From positions 1-19,091 of the forward strand of contig CAZBZG010000064.1 of assembly GCA_964496245.1 (NCBI GenBank): 19,091 nucleotides of DNA, in the 5' to 3' direction. This stretch comes from CAZBZG01 sp964496245. GTDB lineage: Bacteria; Planctomycetota; SZUA-567. Shown here piece by piece: positions 1 to 9,300 of this stretch (position 1 is its first letter; each line of letters starts with the position of its first letter). The position numbers and the translations under genes are program-made. A model generated the notes under the pieces. It had not been told where the DNA came from. It saw nothing but the letters and a program-made list of their open reading frames with translations, and did no database searches.

Positions 1-230
1 GCGGGCAATCGGAGCGTGTCCAGGCAACGCCACCACGCCACGCGACTGAGGCGCTCCTGCCTGTCGTTCCGCCACCGGACTTTCGGCACCATGCGCTCGA
101 AGGCTGGATCGCAGAGACGCTGGAGCCCCTCGACCGCGAAGCCCTGCAGCAGGAGATCGAACGGATCCGTACGCAGAAAAAGCTGCGCGAACGGGTCGGA
201 GCGGCCGAACCTGACGAAAGAAGTCCGTAG
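1..230 (+). CDS. 3' end of an unrecognised gene
   Basis: An open frame (codons in phase with position 3) enters from the left edge and ends at a TAG at 228-230, giving about 75 residues. The last 40 or so residues are charged and probably helical, with segments such as GWIAETLEPLDREALQQEI and ERIRTQKKLRERV, so the tail may be a coiled coil. The stop lies 24 bases before the ABC ATPase start, so this gene is probably the first visible member of the same operon. The protein is not recognisable from its tail. The competing frame starting at 16 gives an Arg/Ser-rich product and runs into the ATPase gene, so I treat it as a shadow. Confidence 0.55.
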   Translation, partial: GQSERVQATPPRHATEALLPVVPPPDFRHHALEGWIAETLEPLDREALQQEIERIRTQKKLRERVGAAEPDERSP

Positions 231-254
231 GACGCGCCGGATCGGAGGCGGCAC

Positions 255-1217
255 ATGCCGGCCATCGAAACGAAGCAGCTCGTCTACGCGTACAAGGAGC
301 ATCTGTGGAGCCGGCCCGCGCCCGCCCTGCGCGGACTGGATCTCGCCGTCGACGAGGGAGAGATCTACGGCTTCCTCGGCGCCAACGGCGCGGGCAAGAC
401 CACCACCATCAAGATCCTGGTGGGCCTGCAGCCAGCCAAGAGCGGCACGGCCACCCTGTTTGGACGATCCGTGAACGAGGTGGCGAGCCGCCGCGCCGTC
501 GGCTTCATGCCCGAAAATCCGTACTTCTACGAATACTTGACGGCAGGCGAGTCCATGCGCTTCTACGGCGCGCTCTCCGAAGTGCCCGCAGGCGAGCGCC
601 GGAAGCGGTCCGACGAGCTTTTGGACTTCATCGGACTGGCTGACGCCCGGGACGTGCGCGTCAAGGAATTCTCCAAGGGCATGCGCCAGCGCCTCGGCAT
701 CGCCCAAGCCCTGATCCACCGGCCGCGGCTCGTCATCCTTGACGAGCCCATGAGCGGACTCGACCCTGTGGGCCGACTCCAGGTGCGGGAAGCCATCCTC
801 TCCCTCAAGCAGCAGGGACTGACCGTGTTCTTCAGCTCGCATGTGCTCGGCGACGTGGAGATGATCTGCGACCGCGTGGGCCTGCTGCGCAAAGGCGTGC
901 TCGAAGCGGCCGGGCCCATCGACGAATTGCTTCAGGCCGAGAGCCGGCGGATCGAAGTGGGCGCCGAGCAGCTCGACCACGAGACGTCCGACCAACTGCG
1001 CCAGCAGGCGCGGCAGGCATTTGACCAGGGCGGGCGCACGGTCTTCGTCTTCCAGGAGTGGGAAGCGGCCGACCGGGCCGTCGAGATCATTCGGGCCAGC
1101 AGCGGCCACCTCTGCCTCCTGCGGCCCGTGCGCGAAACGCTCGAAGAGTACTTCATGCGCACCACCGGCCGGTCCCGCGCGGAGGTCGGGGACTGGAGCG
1201 GCGGCGGAGACCGTTAG
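255..1217 (+). CDS. ABC transporter ATP-binding protein (ABC-2 exporter type)
   Basis: This 320-residue cytoplasmic ATPase should power the adjacent ABC-2 permease. All nucleotide-binding motifs are visible: Walker A GANGAGKT at about 42-49, a Q-loop position reading MPENPYFY (Glu in place of Gln, common in the NatA/GldA-like group) at about 85-92, signature FSKGMRQR at about 139-146, Walker B LVILDEP at about 159-165, the D-loop GLD and the H-loop SSH at about 194-196. About 110 residues follow the core domain, as is usual for the drug/Na+/copper-type exporter ATPases. The ATG has a GGAGG at 244-248, six bases upstream. The permease starts 83 bases after the stop. The substrate cannot be told from sequence. 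Confidence 0.95.
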   Translation: MPAIETKQLVYAYKEHLWSRPAPALRGLDLAVDEGEIYGFLGANGAGKTTTIKILVGLQPAKSGTATLFGRSVNEVASRRAVGFMPENPYFYEYLTAGESMRFYGALSEVPAGERRKRSDELLDFIGLADARDVRVKEFSKGMRQRLGIAQALIHRPRLVILDEPMSGLDPVGRLQVREAILSLKQQGLTVFFSSHVLGDVEMICDRVGLLRKGVLEAAGPIDELLQAESRRIEVGAEQLDHETSDQLRQQARQAFDQGGRTVFVFQEWEAADRAVEIIRASSGHLCLLRPVRETLEEYFMRTTGRSRAEVGDWSGGGDR

Positions 1218-1300
1218 AGACCCCGGCCCTTTCGCAGGGGACCGGGCAGAACCGCGGCCGGCGGCCCCTATCGACGGCGGCCCTGCGACCGAGGACGACC

Positions 1301-2533
1301 ATGGCCAAGATCGCACACATCGCGCTGAACACGTTCCGGGAATCGGTGCGCAGCAAGGTGCTCTACGTGCTGATCTTCTTTGCCGTGCTCTTGATGGTAG
1401 CGAGCCACGGTCTCGGCTGGGTGACCGTGGGCGAACAGGTGCAGATCGTCAAACACTTCTCGCTGGCCGCGGTCAGCTTCTTCGGCGCCCTGATCGCTGT
1501 GTTCGTCGGCACAGGCCTCATCTACAAGGAGATCGAGAAGCGCACGATCTACACCATCCTCTCCAAGCCGGTCCACCGGTGGCAGTTCGTGCTCGGCAAG
1601 TTCGGCGGGCTCATGGCCGTGCTCGCCTTTGTGGTCGCCGGCATGGGCATGATCGGCTGCCTGTTCGTGCTCTATGCGGGCGGCACGGTGGACGCGCTCT
1701 ACCTCCAGGCTCTGGCGCTCCTGTACCTGGAGCTCATGGTCGTGGTGGCCATCGCCGTCTTCTTCAGCACGGTCTCCACGCCCATCCTGGCAGCCATCTT
1801 CACCTTCTGCGCGTATCTCGTCGGACAGGTCACCCCGAGCCTCATGGAGCTGGTCACGTTCGAAGGGCCCACCCTCGACTACCACCTCCAGGCGCGTGCC
1901 GTCACGGACTGGCCCCAGCTCTGCAAAACGTTGACGAGCGGCATCGAAAAGCCGCCTCCCAATCCGCATCACCGCATCTGGAATGCCCTGCCCGAACAGG
2001 TGCGCCGCCACGTCCAGGCAGGCGCCGAGGGCACGAGGCTCTCGGCGGAAGAACGTGCGGGCATCCTGGCCGCCTTCAACCGCATCCTGGACGATCCGGC
2101 GTTCTATCGCGCCGAGGATTTCGCGGACGCGGACCTGCCCCCCGCAGCCGACTCCCTTCTCGAGCGAGACGCCGCGGACCTGTCGGAATCCGAACAGGTG
2201 CGGAGAAACCGCTTCCTTGTCGAAGCCGCCTTTCCGGACGTGATCGCGCGGGAGGCCAAACGGGAGACGGTCGCCCACCTCACGCAAGAGCACCTCACCG
2301 ACTTCGTCACTCAGACCCACTGGATCTGGAAGCCGTTCGGCCTGGTCATGTACTACGTACTGCCCGATCTCACCCACTTCCACCTGCGCAACCGCGTGGT
2401 CTACGGGCCCCCGCTCCAGAGCGGGGCATTCTTCTACGAAGGCGAAGCCTTCCAGGCCACGCTCTATGCCCTATGCTATGCGGGGGCGGTGCTCGTCGTG
2501 GCGATCTTGTGCTTCGACCGGAAGCGGTTCTGA
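1301..2533 (+). CDS. ABC-2 type transporter permease with a large soluble insertion
   Basis: This 410-residue membrane protein is the partner of the preceding ATPase. It opens with a short amphipathic segment (AHIALNTFRESVRSK) typical of this permease family. Hydrophobic segments lie near residues 18-35, 53-75, 102-126, 133-157 and 159-178, with a final one at about 385-404 before the basic end FDRKRF. Between the fifth and last segments is a hydrophilic stretch, roughly residues 187-340, rich in Glu, Asp, Arg and Ala. It is followed by a family-like segment around 342-372 (YYVLPDLTHF, RVVYGPP). The ATG at 1301 has GAGGA at 1291-1295. An upstream extension of the frame to 1058 overlaps the ATPase gene and has no RBS, so it was rejected. 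The transported substrate is unknown. Confidence 0.9.
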   Translation: MAKIAHIALNTFRESVRSKVLYVLIFFAVLLMVASHGLGWVTVGEQVQIVKHFSLAAVSFFGALIAVFVGTGLIYKEIEKRTIYTILSKPVHRWQFVLGKFGGLMAVLAFVVAGMGMIGCLFVLYAGGTVDALYLQALALLYLELMVVVAIAVFFSTVSTPILAAIFTFCAYLVGQVTPSLMELVTFEGPTLDYHLQARAVTDWPQLCKTLTSGIEKPPPNPHHRIWNALPEQVRRHVQAGAEGTRLSAEERAGILAAFNRILDDPAFYRAEDFADADLPPAADSLLERDAADLSESEQVRRNRFLVEAAFPDVIAREAKRETVAHLTQEHLTDFVTQTHWIWKPFGLVMYYVLPDLTHFHLRNRVVYGPPLQSGAFFYEGEAFQATLYALCYAGAVLVVAILCFDRKRF

Positions 2534-2597
2534 GGGGCGGCCGCCGATCGGTCCGGCCCTCCCGGTCCTCTGCGGGCAAAGCGCGCGGCCGCACGGT

Positions 2598-3830
2598 TCA
2601 GCGTGCCGCGCGGAGCTTCTCCAGGATCAGCTTCTGCAGATCTTCCGGTTTCTTGCAGGACTTGAACTCCTCGGGCGTGATCTTGACCCCCTTGGGGAGT
2701 TTGAGGGTGAGCTTCTGGCCCCAGCCGGTCACGCCGGTCGAGGTGGTCAGCGGATCCACGGTGATCACCCGCACCCCGTCTCCGCCCGTCACGCCGGCGG
2801 TTTCTCCGGATTCGGCCCGCACCTTGTTCTGCACTTGGATCTTCTTCTCCAGCCCCTGGACCAGGGAACGGATGTGCTCGTGCCAGCCGGGTTCGAGATG
2901 CTGGATCTCCTTGTCGGTCAGGATCGTGGCCTTGGCCACGCGGCGCTTGTAGATGCGCTGGATCATGTCGCGGAAGATGCTCCGATTCTTCTTGGTCCGG
3001 AGCAGGTAGTCCATGAAGCTCTCGGCCAGACCGTAATGGAGCGGAATGTCGCCCGAGCCCCACTCCATGTGTCCCATGTGCACGCACTCCCGGAGACTCG
3101 GCTTGAAGTCCGGATCCTGCTTGAGCTTCCGCGCCAGGGCGTGCATGTGGAACCCTCGCATGGCCCGCTTCTCCAGGTCCTCCGTGCCCGGTTCATGATC
3201 CCGCAGGTCCCAGGTCTCGAAGAACGTGGCGCAGCCTTCGTTGATGAAGACCGGCAGCTTGGCACGGCCCGACCACTTGCGGAAGAGCGCGTGGGTGCCC
3301 TCGTGCTGCAGGGTGCCGCGATTGAAATTCTTGCAGAAGGTGGGCGTCTTGTCTTTCTCCACCTTCCAGGGAAAGGTCGCCACGTGCAACTTGGGCCATC
3401 CGTTCCCGTAGAAATCGACCCAGTGCACGCCGCCGCTCCACATGGGCGCCCCTGTCCCGCTCATATACCCGCTTCGGTCCTTGTAGACGACCACGTCCAT
3501 CTGGGTCAGCACTTTGCCGGCGGGCGGCACGGGGAAGACGCGGGGGAACGTGTAGAGGAAGTAGTCCGTGTAGAGCGCCAGTTCGGCCGTGAATCGCGGG
3601 GAGATGTCGGAACGGACCGTACAGGGAATGTCGTGCATCTTCTTCTCGAGAACCCAGAACCCCTTGTCGTCTTTCTCGAGATGCTTCTCGATCGTCTCGA
3701 TGTCGCGGAGTTCGCTCTTGGTCCATTCCCACTCGATGTTGTACTGGTCCGGGTGCTCGGCGGCTCCTGCGAGCTGCGCCAGCCCCACCACAACCGCAAG
3801 CCCCAGCGTGATCGCGATGCCTCGGTGCAT
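2598..3830 (-). CDS. Secreted HEXXH-type metallopeptidase-like protein (DUF1570-like)
   Basis: This 410-residue protein begins with a clear signal peptide: MHRG, a hydrophobic core, then a likely cut after AGA near residue 23. It is therefore exported. The centre carries HEGTH at about 176-180 followed by NEGCATFFE at about 197-205. That is the gluzincin pattern, with two zinc His, a catalytic Glu at 177, and Glu198 as the probable third ligand. This resembles the DUF1570/peptidase_MA-like proteins common in Planctomycetota. The last 80 residues are Lys/Thr/Gly rich with no recognised domain. The start at 3830 is supported by AAAGGAGG five bases upstream and by the signal peptide. The longer frame to 3953 adds an Arg-rich leader and was rejected. 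The substrate is unknown. Confidence 0.85.
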   Translation of the reverse strand: MHRGIAITLGLAVVVGLAQLAGAAEHPDQYNIEWEWTKSELRDIETIEKHLEKDDKGFWVLEKKMHDIPCTVRSDISPRFTAELALYTDYFLYTFPRVFPVPPAGKVLTQMDVVVYKDRSGYMSGTGAPMWSGGVHWVDFYGNGWPKLHVATFPWKVEKDKTPTFCKNFNRGTLQHEGTHALFRKWSGRAKLPVFINEGCATFFETWDLRDHEPGTEDLEKRAMRGFHMHALARKLKQDPDFKPSLRECVHMGHMEWGSGDIPLHYGLAESFMDYLLRTKKNRSIFRDMIQRIYKRRVAKATILTDKEIQHLEPGWHEHIRSLVQGLEKKIQVQNKVRAESGETAGVTGGDGVRVITVDPLTTSTGVTGWGQKLTLKLPKGVKITPEEFKSCKKPEDLQKLILEKLRAAR

Positions 3831-3835
3831 GCCTG

Positions 3836-3843
3836 CCTCCTTT
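3836..3843 (-). promoter_or_regulatory. Shine-Dalgarno site fixing the metallopeptidase start
   Basis: The minus strand reads AAAGGAGG five bases before the ATG at 3830. This near-consensus site selects that ATG over the upstream in-frame start at 3953. Confidence 0.8.
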
Positions 3844-3900
3844 GTTGACGAGTGTTCCGATTTCGCGCGCCCCCTGCTTCGCTCCCGTCCACCACACTCG

Positions 3901-3929
3901 ACTCTACCGCACAGACCCGGCAGAGGCAA
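3901..3929 (-). promoter_or_regulatory. Candidate sigma70-type promoter for the metallopeptidase gene
   Basis: On the minus strand a -35 TTGCCT (3924-3929) and a -10 TAGAGT (3901-3906) are separated by 17 bases, each matching 4 of 6 consensus positions. The -10 lies about 70 bases from the ATG at 3830. Because the gap to the upstream regulator gene is 155 bases, an independent promoter is plausible. Only the pattern is visible; there is no proof of use. Confidence 0.35.
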
Positions 3930-3985
3930 CCGATTTCTCGCCCGCCGGCCCACCCGGGGCGCGGGAGGACCGAATCAGTGGGCCC

Positions 3986-6097
3986 TCACGCGGGCGGGGC
4001 TGTGCCGTTCTCTCCGCCCGCCGCGGTCTTGGAGTCTTCGGACGTGTCCGCTTCCGCGGAACCATCTGCTCCCTTGGGCGTGTCCGCCGAACCGGGCGCA
4101 CCGGCCTCCGGAGCCTGCTGGTCCCCTGCCTCTGTCCCTGTGGACGCGTCTTCGCCGCTCGGGCTCTCGGCCGCCCCTCCCGGCTGTTCCGCGGCCTGTG
4201 CCTGCGGCGGTGTGCCGGGGGACAGATGCTTGATGCTCTCGTTCAACTGCGTGACCTCCCGGTGTCCGTACAGGCAACGGTGGTAGAAGGACCCGTGGAA
4301 GCCGTGGGTCTTCTCGCCGCTGCAGCCGTCGCAGTAGGGTTTGTCCTTATGCGCAGCCGCCCGACCCGGCCCGTAGCGGCAGAGGGCGGTCACCGGGTCG
4401 ACCGCGCTGGGCGAGAGGAGGACGCTCTTGCAGGGCCGTCGTTTCATGTCTTCGAGCTGCTTGTAGTAATTGACCAGCGCCTCGAACTGACAATCCGAGA
4501 GCAGGTGGTCCGTACTCTCCTCCAGATACACCCCATCCTGGGCCCGCAGCATGAGGGTCTGACAGGCCTGGAGCGGAGACACGCCGGACGCCTGGGGCTC
4601 GGGACCGCGCTTTCCCAGGACCATGCCCTGCCCCTGGACCAGGTTGTCCAAATCCGAAGCGAGTTGGATGATGCGCGTGAAGCAGTCGTAGCGCGACCGG
4701 CGTTCGGTAAGCCGCTTGTGGTGGTCGCGGATCGCGACCTTGACCTCCGAGTACACGGGCGCGTTGCGTACCCGGTTGTACCCTTCCGCGGGGTGCTTCT
4801 TCCACGCCTCCAGGAACTCCGCGCTGCCGAACCGCATGTCGAGCAGACCGTTGGCCCATCCCAGATCGTGCAGCGCCCCGCACGTACCCACCACCGCGAG
4901 CACGACCCGCCGGTCTTCGTCGTCCAGGTTCGCGGCCGTGCGCCGGAGCTCCTGCTGGGTGTTCATCAAGGCCAGGAAGCAGGTCGCGCGCAGGTGGTTG
5001 ATGAGGCGGTACGCCTTCCTGGCCTGGAGCTGGTGCATCAGGAAGATCACTTCGTGGTGCCGCCAGGTGTCGTGGATGGCGGTGAGGGCCGCCTGCACCG
5101 CCTCCGGCCGCGCCAGGCTCAGCACATGGGCGCAGAGGGGATGGGACTCGAGCCTCTTGCGAAAGGCCTCGGCATCGAACCCGGCGCGCACGGTCAAGTG
5201 ATCCCCGAGTTCCTTGTTCTTCTGCACCCAGATCGAGGTCATGGCCGCGCCGCTCTGGTCGACCAGCCCCGCATACTCATCCCGCCAGGTGCGCGCCAGG
5301 GCACGGATGGCGCCCTCGTCCAGCTTCTGATCCTTCTTGAGCGTGGGATCCCGCTTCGACAGATCCCCCGCCCGCTGCACGTCATTCACCACATAGTAGT
5401 CGCGAGCCGGAATCAGCGCGCCCTGCTTCAAGAGCTCCGCCGCCTCTTTGGCGAGGGCTTCCAGCACCTGCAGATCGAGCTCCATGCCGCCCGGGACCAG
5501 CATGGGCACAGTGGCGCCCGGGTCGAGGATGGCCTCTCGCAGGTCCGGGTCGGCGCTCACCTCGTGCAGGGGCTTCTCGATCTGGAGCGTCTCCTCGATC
5601 CGCTCCAGCAGCAATTGGGGCACGAACGGCTTGGTCACGTAGTCCTTTACGTTGAGACGGGCGGCATCCACGATCGTCTCTTTGGCCGGATATCCGGTGA
5701 GGATCATGACCTTGCCGGTCCATCCCCGTTTGCGCGCCTGCCGGATCATCTCGATGCCGTCCATGCCGGACATCTTGAGGTCCGTGAGCATGAGCTTGGT
5801 CTGATCGCTCAACACCTCCAAGCCTTGTTCGCCGCTGGTGGCGGTCTTGACCGTCAGGCCGCTCTCGGAGAGGAACTTGGACAACATCTGCACGATGTGC
5901 GGTTCGTCGTCCACGACCAGCACTTCGGGGGATGCAGAGGAAGCGTTCGTCGTTGCCGCCGGCCCGGTCTCCTCTGCCGCGGAGGATGCAGCGTCGGCGG
6001 ACCCTGGCAACGCGGGCGCTTCGGATTCGGGTTCCGCATTCGCAGACTGGGATGGATCTTCCGGCGAAGACGCTTCTTCAGGTTCTTGGGCAGGCAC
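3986..6097 (-). CDS. Response regulator: REC, degenerate HD-GYP-like domain, Cys cluster
   Basis: This is a soluble protein of about 703 residues. Residues 1-57 are low complexity (Pro, Ala, Ser, Glu). A receiver domain spans about 58-172, with the acidic pair D63/D64, phospho-acceptor D106 (LTDLKMSGMDG) and K156. A helical region follows. An HD-GYP-like core at about 395-490 contains LHDLG (H410, D411), HP at 435-436, RDHH at 457-460 and D484, but the GYP loop is absent: HHKRL runs straight into TERRSRYD. Cysteines at about 556, 573, 589, 592 and 608 (with a CDGC pair) suggest a metal site. The last 75 residues are again low complexity. It is probably a two-component output protein; cyclic-di-GMP hydrolysis is doubtful. 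A GTG start at 6097 with GAGGAG upstream is preferred to the TTG at 6142, which has no RBS. Confidence 0.8.
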   Translation of the reverse strand: MPAQEPEEASSPEDPSQSANAEPESEAPALPGSADAASSAAEETGPAATTNASSASPEVLVVDDEPHIVQMLSKFLSESGLTVKTATSGEQGLEVLSDQTKLMLTDLKMSGMDGIEMIRQARKRGWTGKVMILTGYPAKETIVDAARLNVKDYVTKPFVPQLLLERIEETLQIEKPLHEVSADPDLREAILDPGATVPMLVPGGMELDLQVLEALAKEAAELLKQGALIPARDYYVVNDVQRAGDLSKRDPTLKKDQKLDEGAIRALARTWRDEYAGLVDQSGAAMTSIWVQKNKELGDHLTVRAGFDAEAFRKRLESHPLCAHVLSLARPEAVQAALTAIHDTWRHHEVIFLMHQLQARKAYRLINHLRATCFLALMNTQQELRRTAANLDDEDRRVVLAVVGTCGALHDLGWANGLLDMRFGSAEFLEAWKKHPAEGYNRVRNAPVYSEVKVAIRDHHKRLTERRSRYDCFTRIIQLASDLDNLVQGQGMVLGKRGPEPQASGVSPLQACQTLMLRAQDGVYLEESTDHLLSDCQFEALVNYYKQLEDMKRRPCKSVLLSPSAVDPVTALCRYGPGRAAAHKDKPYCDGCSGEKTHGFHGSFYHRCLYGHREVTQLNESIKHLSPGTPPQAQAAEQPGGAAESPSGEDASTGTEAGDQQAPEAGAPGSADTPKGADGSAEADTSEDSKTAAGGENGTAPPA

Positions 6098-6103
6098 CCC
6101 GGC

Positions 6104-6110
6104 TCTCCTC
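6104..6110 (-). promoter_or_regulatory. Shine-Dalgarno site favouring a GTG start at 6097
   Basis: The minus strand reads GAGGAGA about six bases before the GTG at 6097-6095. The alternative TTG at 6142 has no purine-rich site before it. The N-terminus is low complexity either way, so only the RBS guides the choice. Confidence 0.6.
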
Positions 6111-6180
6111 GGTGCTGATGCTTGCGCAACCGGGCAGGACAACAGCCCGGCTGCACACAGACAGCCCCTCCCGCCACAGT

Positions 6181-6209
6181 ATTGTGACGCAGGAAGGCCA
6201 GCGGGTCAA
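6181..6209 (-). promoter_or_regulatory. Candidate promoter for the response regulator gene
   Basis: On the minus strand TTGACC (6204-6209, 5 of 6) and CACAAT (6181-6186, 4 of 6) are 17 bases apart, about 84 bases before the GTG at 6097. It sits in the 288-bp divergent region and is oriented away from the candidate promoter of the activase operon. Confidence 0.4.
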
Positions 6210-6282
6210 GGCGAATCCATTGGACGGGACCGGATCCGGACGGGGGAACCTTCCCACCGGCCGCCCGCGGCACAAAACCTGC

Positions 6283-6310
6283 TTGCGTTCGCGGACCTCG
6301 GCGGTACACT
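6283..6310 (+). promoter_or_regulatory. Candidate promoter for the activase operon
   Basis: TTGCGT (6283-6288) and TACACT (6305-6310) are 16 bases apart, with the -10 about 75 bases before the ATG at 6386. The -35 is weak (3 of 6) and the -10 moderate (4 of 6). It is the best plus-strand candidate in the divergent region. Confidence 0.35.
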
Positions 6311-6385
6311 GGCCGTTCTGTCTTCTGCGGCGCAGTAGGACACTGGCGAGCAGCCTGCTGCGCGCCTGCGAACGGGAGACCGCAC

Positions 6386-9300
6386 ATGGCCTATCTGGGC
6401 ATCGACATCGGCAGTCTCTTCGCCGGGCTGGTCCTGATCGATGCGTCGGGACGGGTGGTCCGGGAGGTCTACCGCCGGCACCAGGGCGCCCCCCTCGCCT
6501 GCGTCCGGGAGGCACTGGCCGACGTCGCTCTGGAGACCGTCCAAGCCGTGGTGTGCACGGGACCGGGGGCCCGGCGCCTCCCCCTGGACGGCGAGAGCCT
6601 CGACCCGATCGTGGCCGGCGTGGAGGGCGTGCGCGTGCGGGCGCCCGACGCCCGCAACATCATCGCCATCGGCGGGGGCTCCTTCACCCTGACCGAGCTG
6701 AACGAGGACGGCAGCTACCGGCATTCCACACTGAACAGCGCCTGCGCCTCGGGCACCGGCGCCTTTCTCGACCAGCAGGCCCTGCGCCTCCAGGTGCCGC
6801 CCGAGGAACTCCCGCAGCGCGCCATGCAGTACACCAAGCGCCCGCCCGCGGTGGCCACCCGGTGCGCGGTCTTCGCCAAGACCGACATGATCCATCTGCA
6901 GCAGGAAGGCTTCAGCGTAGAAGCCATCGCCGCCGGCCTGTGCGCGGGACTGGGCCGTTCAACCGTGGACGGCCTTCTGGGCGGGCGCCGCCTCGTCGGG
7001 AAGACCGCGATCATCGGCGGAGTGGCCAAGAACCACGTGGTGGTGCGCGCTGTGCAGGAGAAACTCGGCACGGAGACGATCGTCCCCGAGACGCCCGAAC
7101 TCGTGGCCGCCCTGGGCGCGGCCCAGGTGGCCCGGCAGCACGGCGACCGGGGACCGATCGACTGGAGCCGCCTGGAGACCGCTGAGAGCGCCGCACAGCA
7201 GCGCGACCAGACGCACCTGCGCCCCCCGCTCGCACTGTCACTCTCGACCTATCCCGACTTCACGTGGCACGACCACTGGGTGAATGCGGAGGGGAGCGAG
7301 ATCGCCCTCATCACCCCCCGGACCGGCCGGACCATCGCAATCCTCGGCATCGACATCGGGTCGACATCGACCAAGGCCGTGCTGCTCGACGAAGCGAGCG
7401 CGGTCGTGGGCTGGGTCTACCGCAAGACTGCGGGGGACCCCATCGGCGCGGTCCAGCGGGTGTTCCGCGCCTTACGCGAACTGGAGCAGCGCGGAACCTT
7501 CACGCTCGAGATCCGGGGCGTCGGCACCACCGGCTCGGGCCGCAAGATGATCGGCAAGGTGCTCGGGGCGGACCTGGCCGTCAACGAGATCACCGCTCAC
7601 GCCACGGCCGCGGTCTTCATCGATCCCGACGTGGACACCATCATCGAACTCGGCGGGCAGGACGCCAAGTTCACGCAACTGCAAAACGGCATGGTCTACA
7701 ACTCGGTCATGAACTACGTCTGCGCGGCCGGCACCGGCAGCTTCATCGAAGAACAGGCCCTCAAGCTCGACATCCCCCTGGCGGAGTACGCCGACCGCGC
7801 CATGGGGAAACCCTGCCCCCAAACGTCGGACCGTTGCACGGTCTACATGGAGCGCGACCTCGACCTGCTGCTGGCCCAGGGGTGGAGCAAGGACCAGGCA
7901 GCGGCCGCAGTACTCCATTCGGTGCGGGACAACTATCTGAACAAAGTGGTCGGCGGACTCTACATCGGCGACCACGTCTATTTCCAGGGCGCCACGGCGC
8001 GCAACAAGGCACTCGTGGCCGCCTTCGAAGTGGAGCTCGAGAAGCCCGTCGAGGTGAGCCCCTACTGCCACCTGACCGGGGCGCTCGGCATGTGTCTGCT
8101 CGTGCGCGACCGGGTCCGGCCCGCAGACCGGAGCCGGCAGTTCCGGGGCCTCGGCTTTGCAGACGAGACCGTGCGGATCGAGCACGAGACCTGCGAGCTC
8201 TGCCACAATCTCTGCAATCTCTCCATCATCCACCTGGGCGACGAGACCGTGGCCTGGGGCATGAAGTGCGGCCGGGACTACGGGTCCAAGAAGGTCAAGG
8301 TGAAGAAGCTGACCGCCTACGAGCCCTGGAAGGCCCGCGAAGCGGCCTGGCGGAAGACGCCGGGGACCGAGCCCGAACCTTCCGACGTCCAGGCGGGCGG
8401 CACACCCATGCCCGTCCGGGCCTCGCCGCGCGCACGGGTGGGGCTGCTGCGGGGCCTCGGCACCTACGGCATGCTCCCGTATTGGCGGACCTTCCTCCAG
8501 ACGCTCGGCTGCGAGGTGGTGCTCTCGCCGCGCTCCAGCGAGTCGGTCCTGGCCCAGGGCGACGAGATCACCACAGCCGAATACTGCGCGCCCGTGGTCA
8601 TGAGCCACGGCCACGCCCGCACCCTGCTCGAAGACGAGACCGTGGACTACCTGTTCGTGCCGCATCTCCTGCGCGAGCCGGTCCCGCCGGGGTTCACGGA
8701 CGCGCACTACTGCTGCTACGTGCAGGCTCATCCCGGCGTGCTCCGGTCGGTCAAGGGGCCCCAGACGAAGGACCGCCTGCTCGCACCCGTGGTGCAGCGG
8801 AATCTGCCCGAAGCCTACCAGGTCGAGCGACTGACCGAAGTCCTCTCCGGCCCGCTCGGCGTGGACGCCGCCCAGGTGCGCCGCGCGCTCCAGGCCGGGG
8901 ACGCCGCCCAGACCATCTTTCAGACCGAAGCCCTCCGCGCCGGCCGCGACGCCTTGGCGCGCATCCACGAAGAGAACACGCTCGGCATCGTCTGCATCGG
9001 CCGCCCCTACAACACGGTCGATCCGGGACTCACCCTGGACCTGCCGCGCAAGATTGCCGAGCTGGGATACCCGGTTCTGTACATGGACATGCTCCCCATG
9101 GACCTAGAGGCCATCCTGCCCGAACACGCGAACATGTACTGGCACTACGGGCAGAAGATTCTGGCGACGGCGGAGTATATCGCCCGCCAGAACCGGCTCT
9201 TCGGCGTCTATTTCACGAACTTCATGTGCGGCCCGGACAGCTACATTCTCACGTACTTCAAAGAAATCATGGGCCGGGTGGGCAAGCCCTACCTGTCCCT

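Noticed and set aside
1268..2383. Minus-strand open frame of 371 codons opposite the permease gene
   Set aside because: The plus frame gives proper membrane segments and a family-like C-terminus; this one is a charged shadow.
3947..3984. Inverted repeat GGCCCAC / GTGGGCC just after the response regulator stop
   Set aside because: The 7-bp stem has a 24-base loop and no T-tract follows on the minus strand, so it does not support an intrinsic terminator.
3842..6118. Plus-strand open frame of 758 codons opposite the response regulator gene
   Set aside because: Its product has no domain motif and is a typical antisense shadow in GC-rich DNA. The minus strand has REC and HD motifs and an RBS.
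7472..8968. Minus-strand open frame of 498 codons inside the activase gene
   Set aside because: It is rich in His, Gly and Val and has no motifs, as expected of an antisense shadow.
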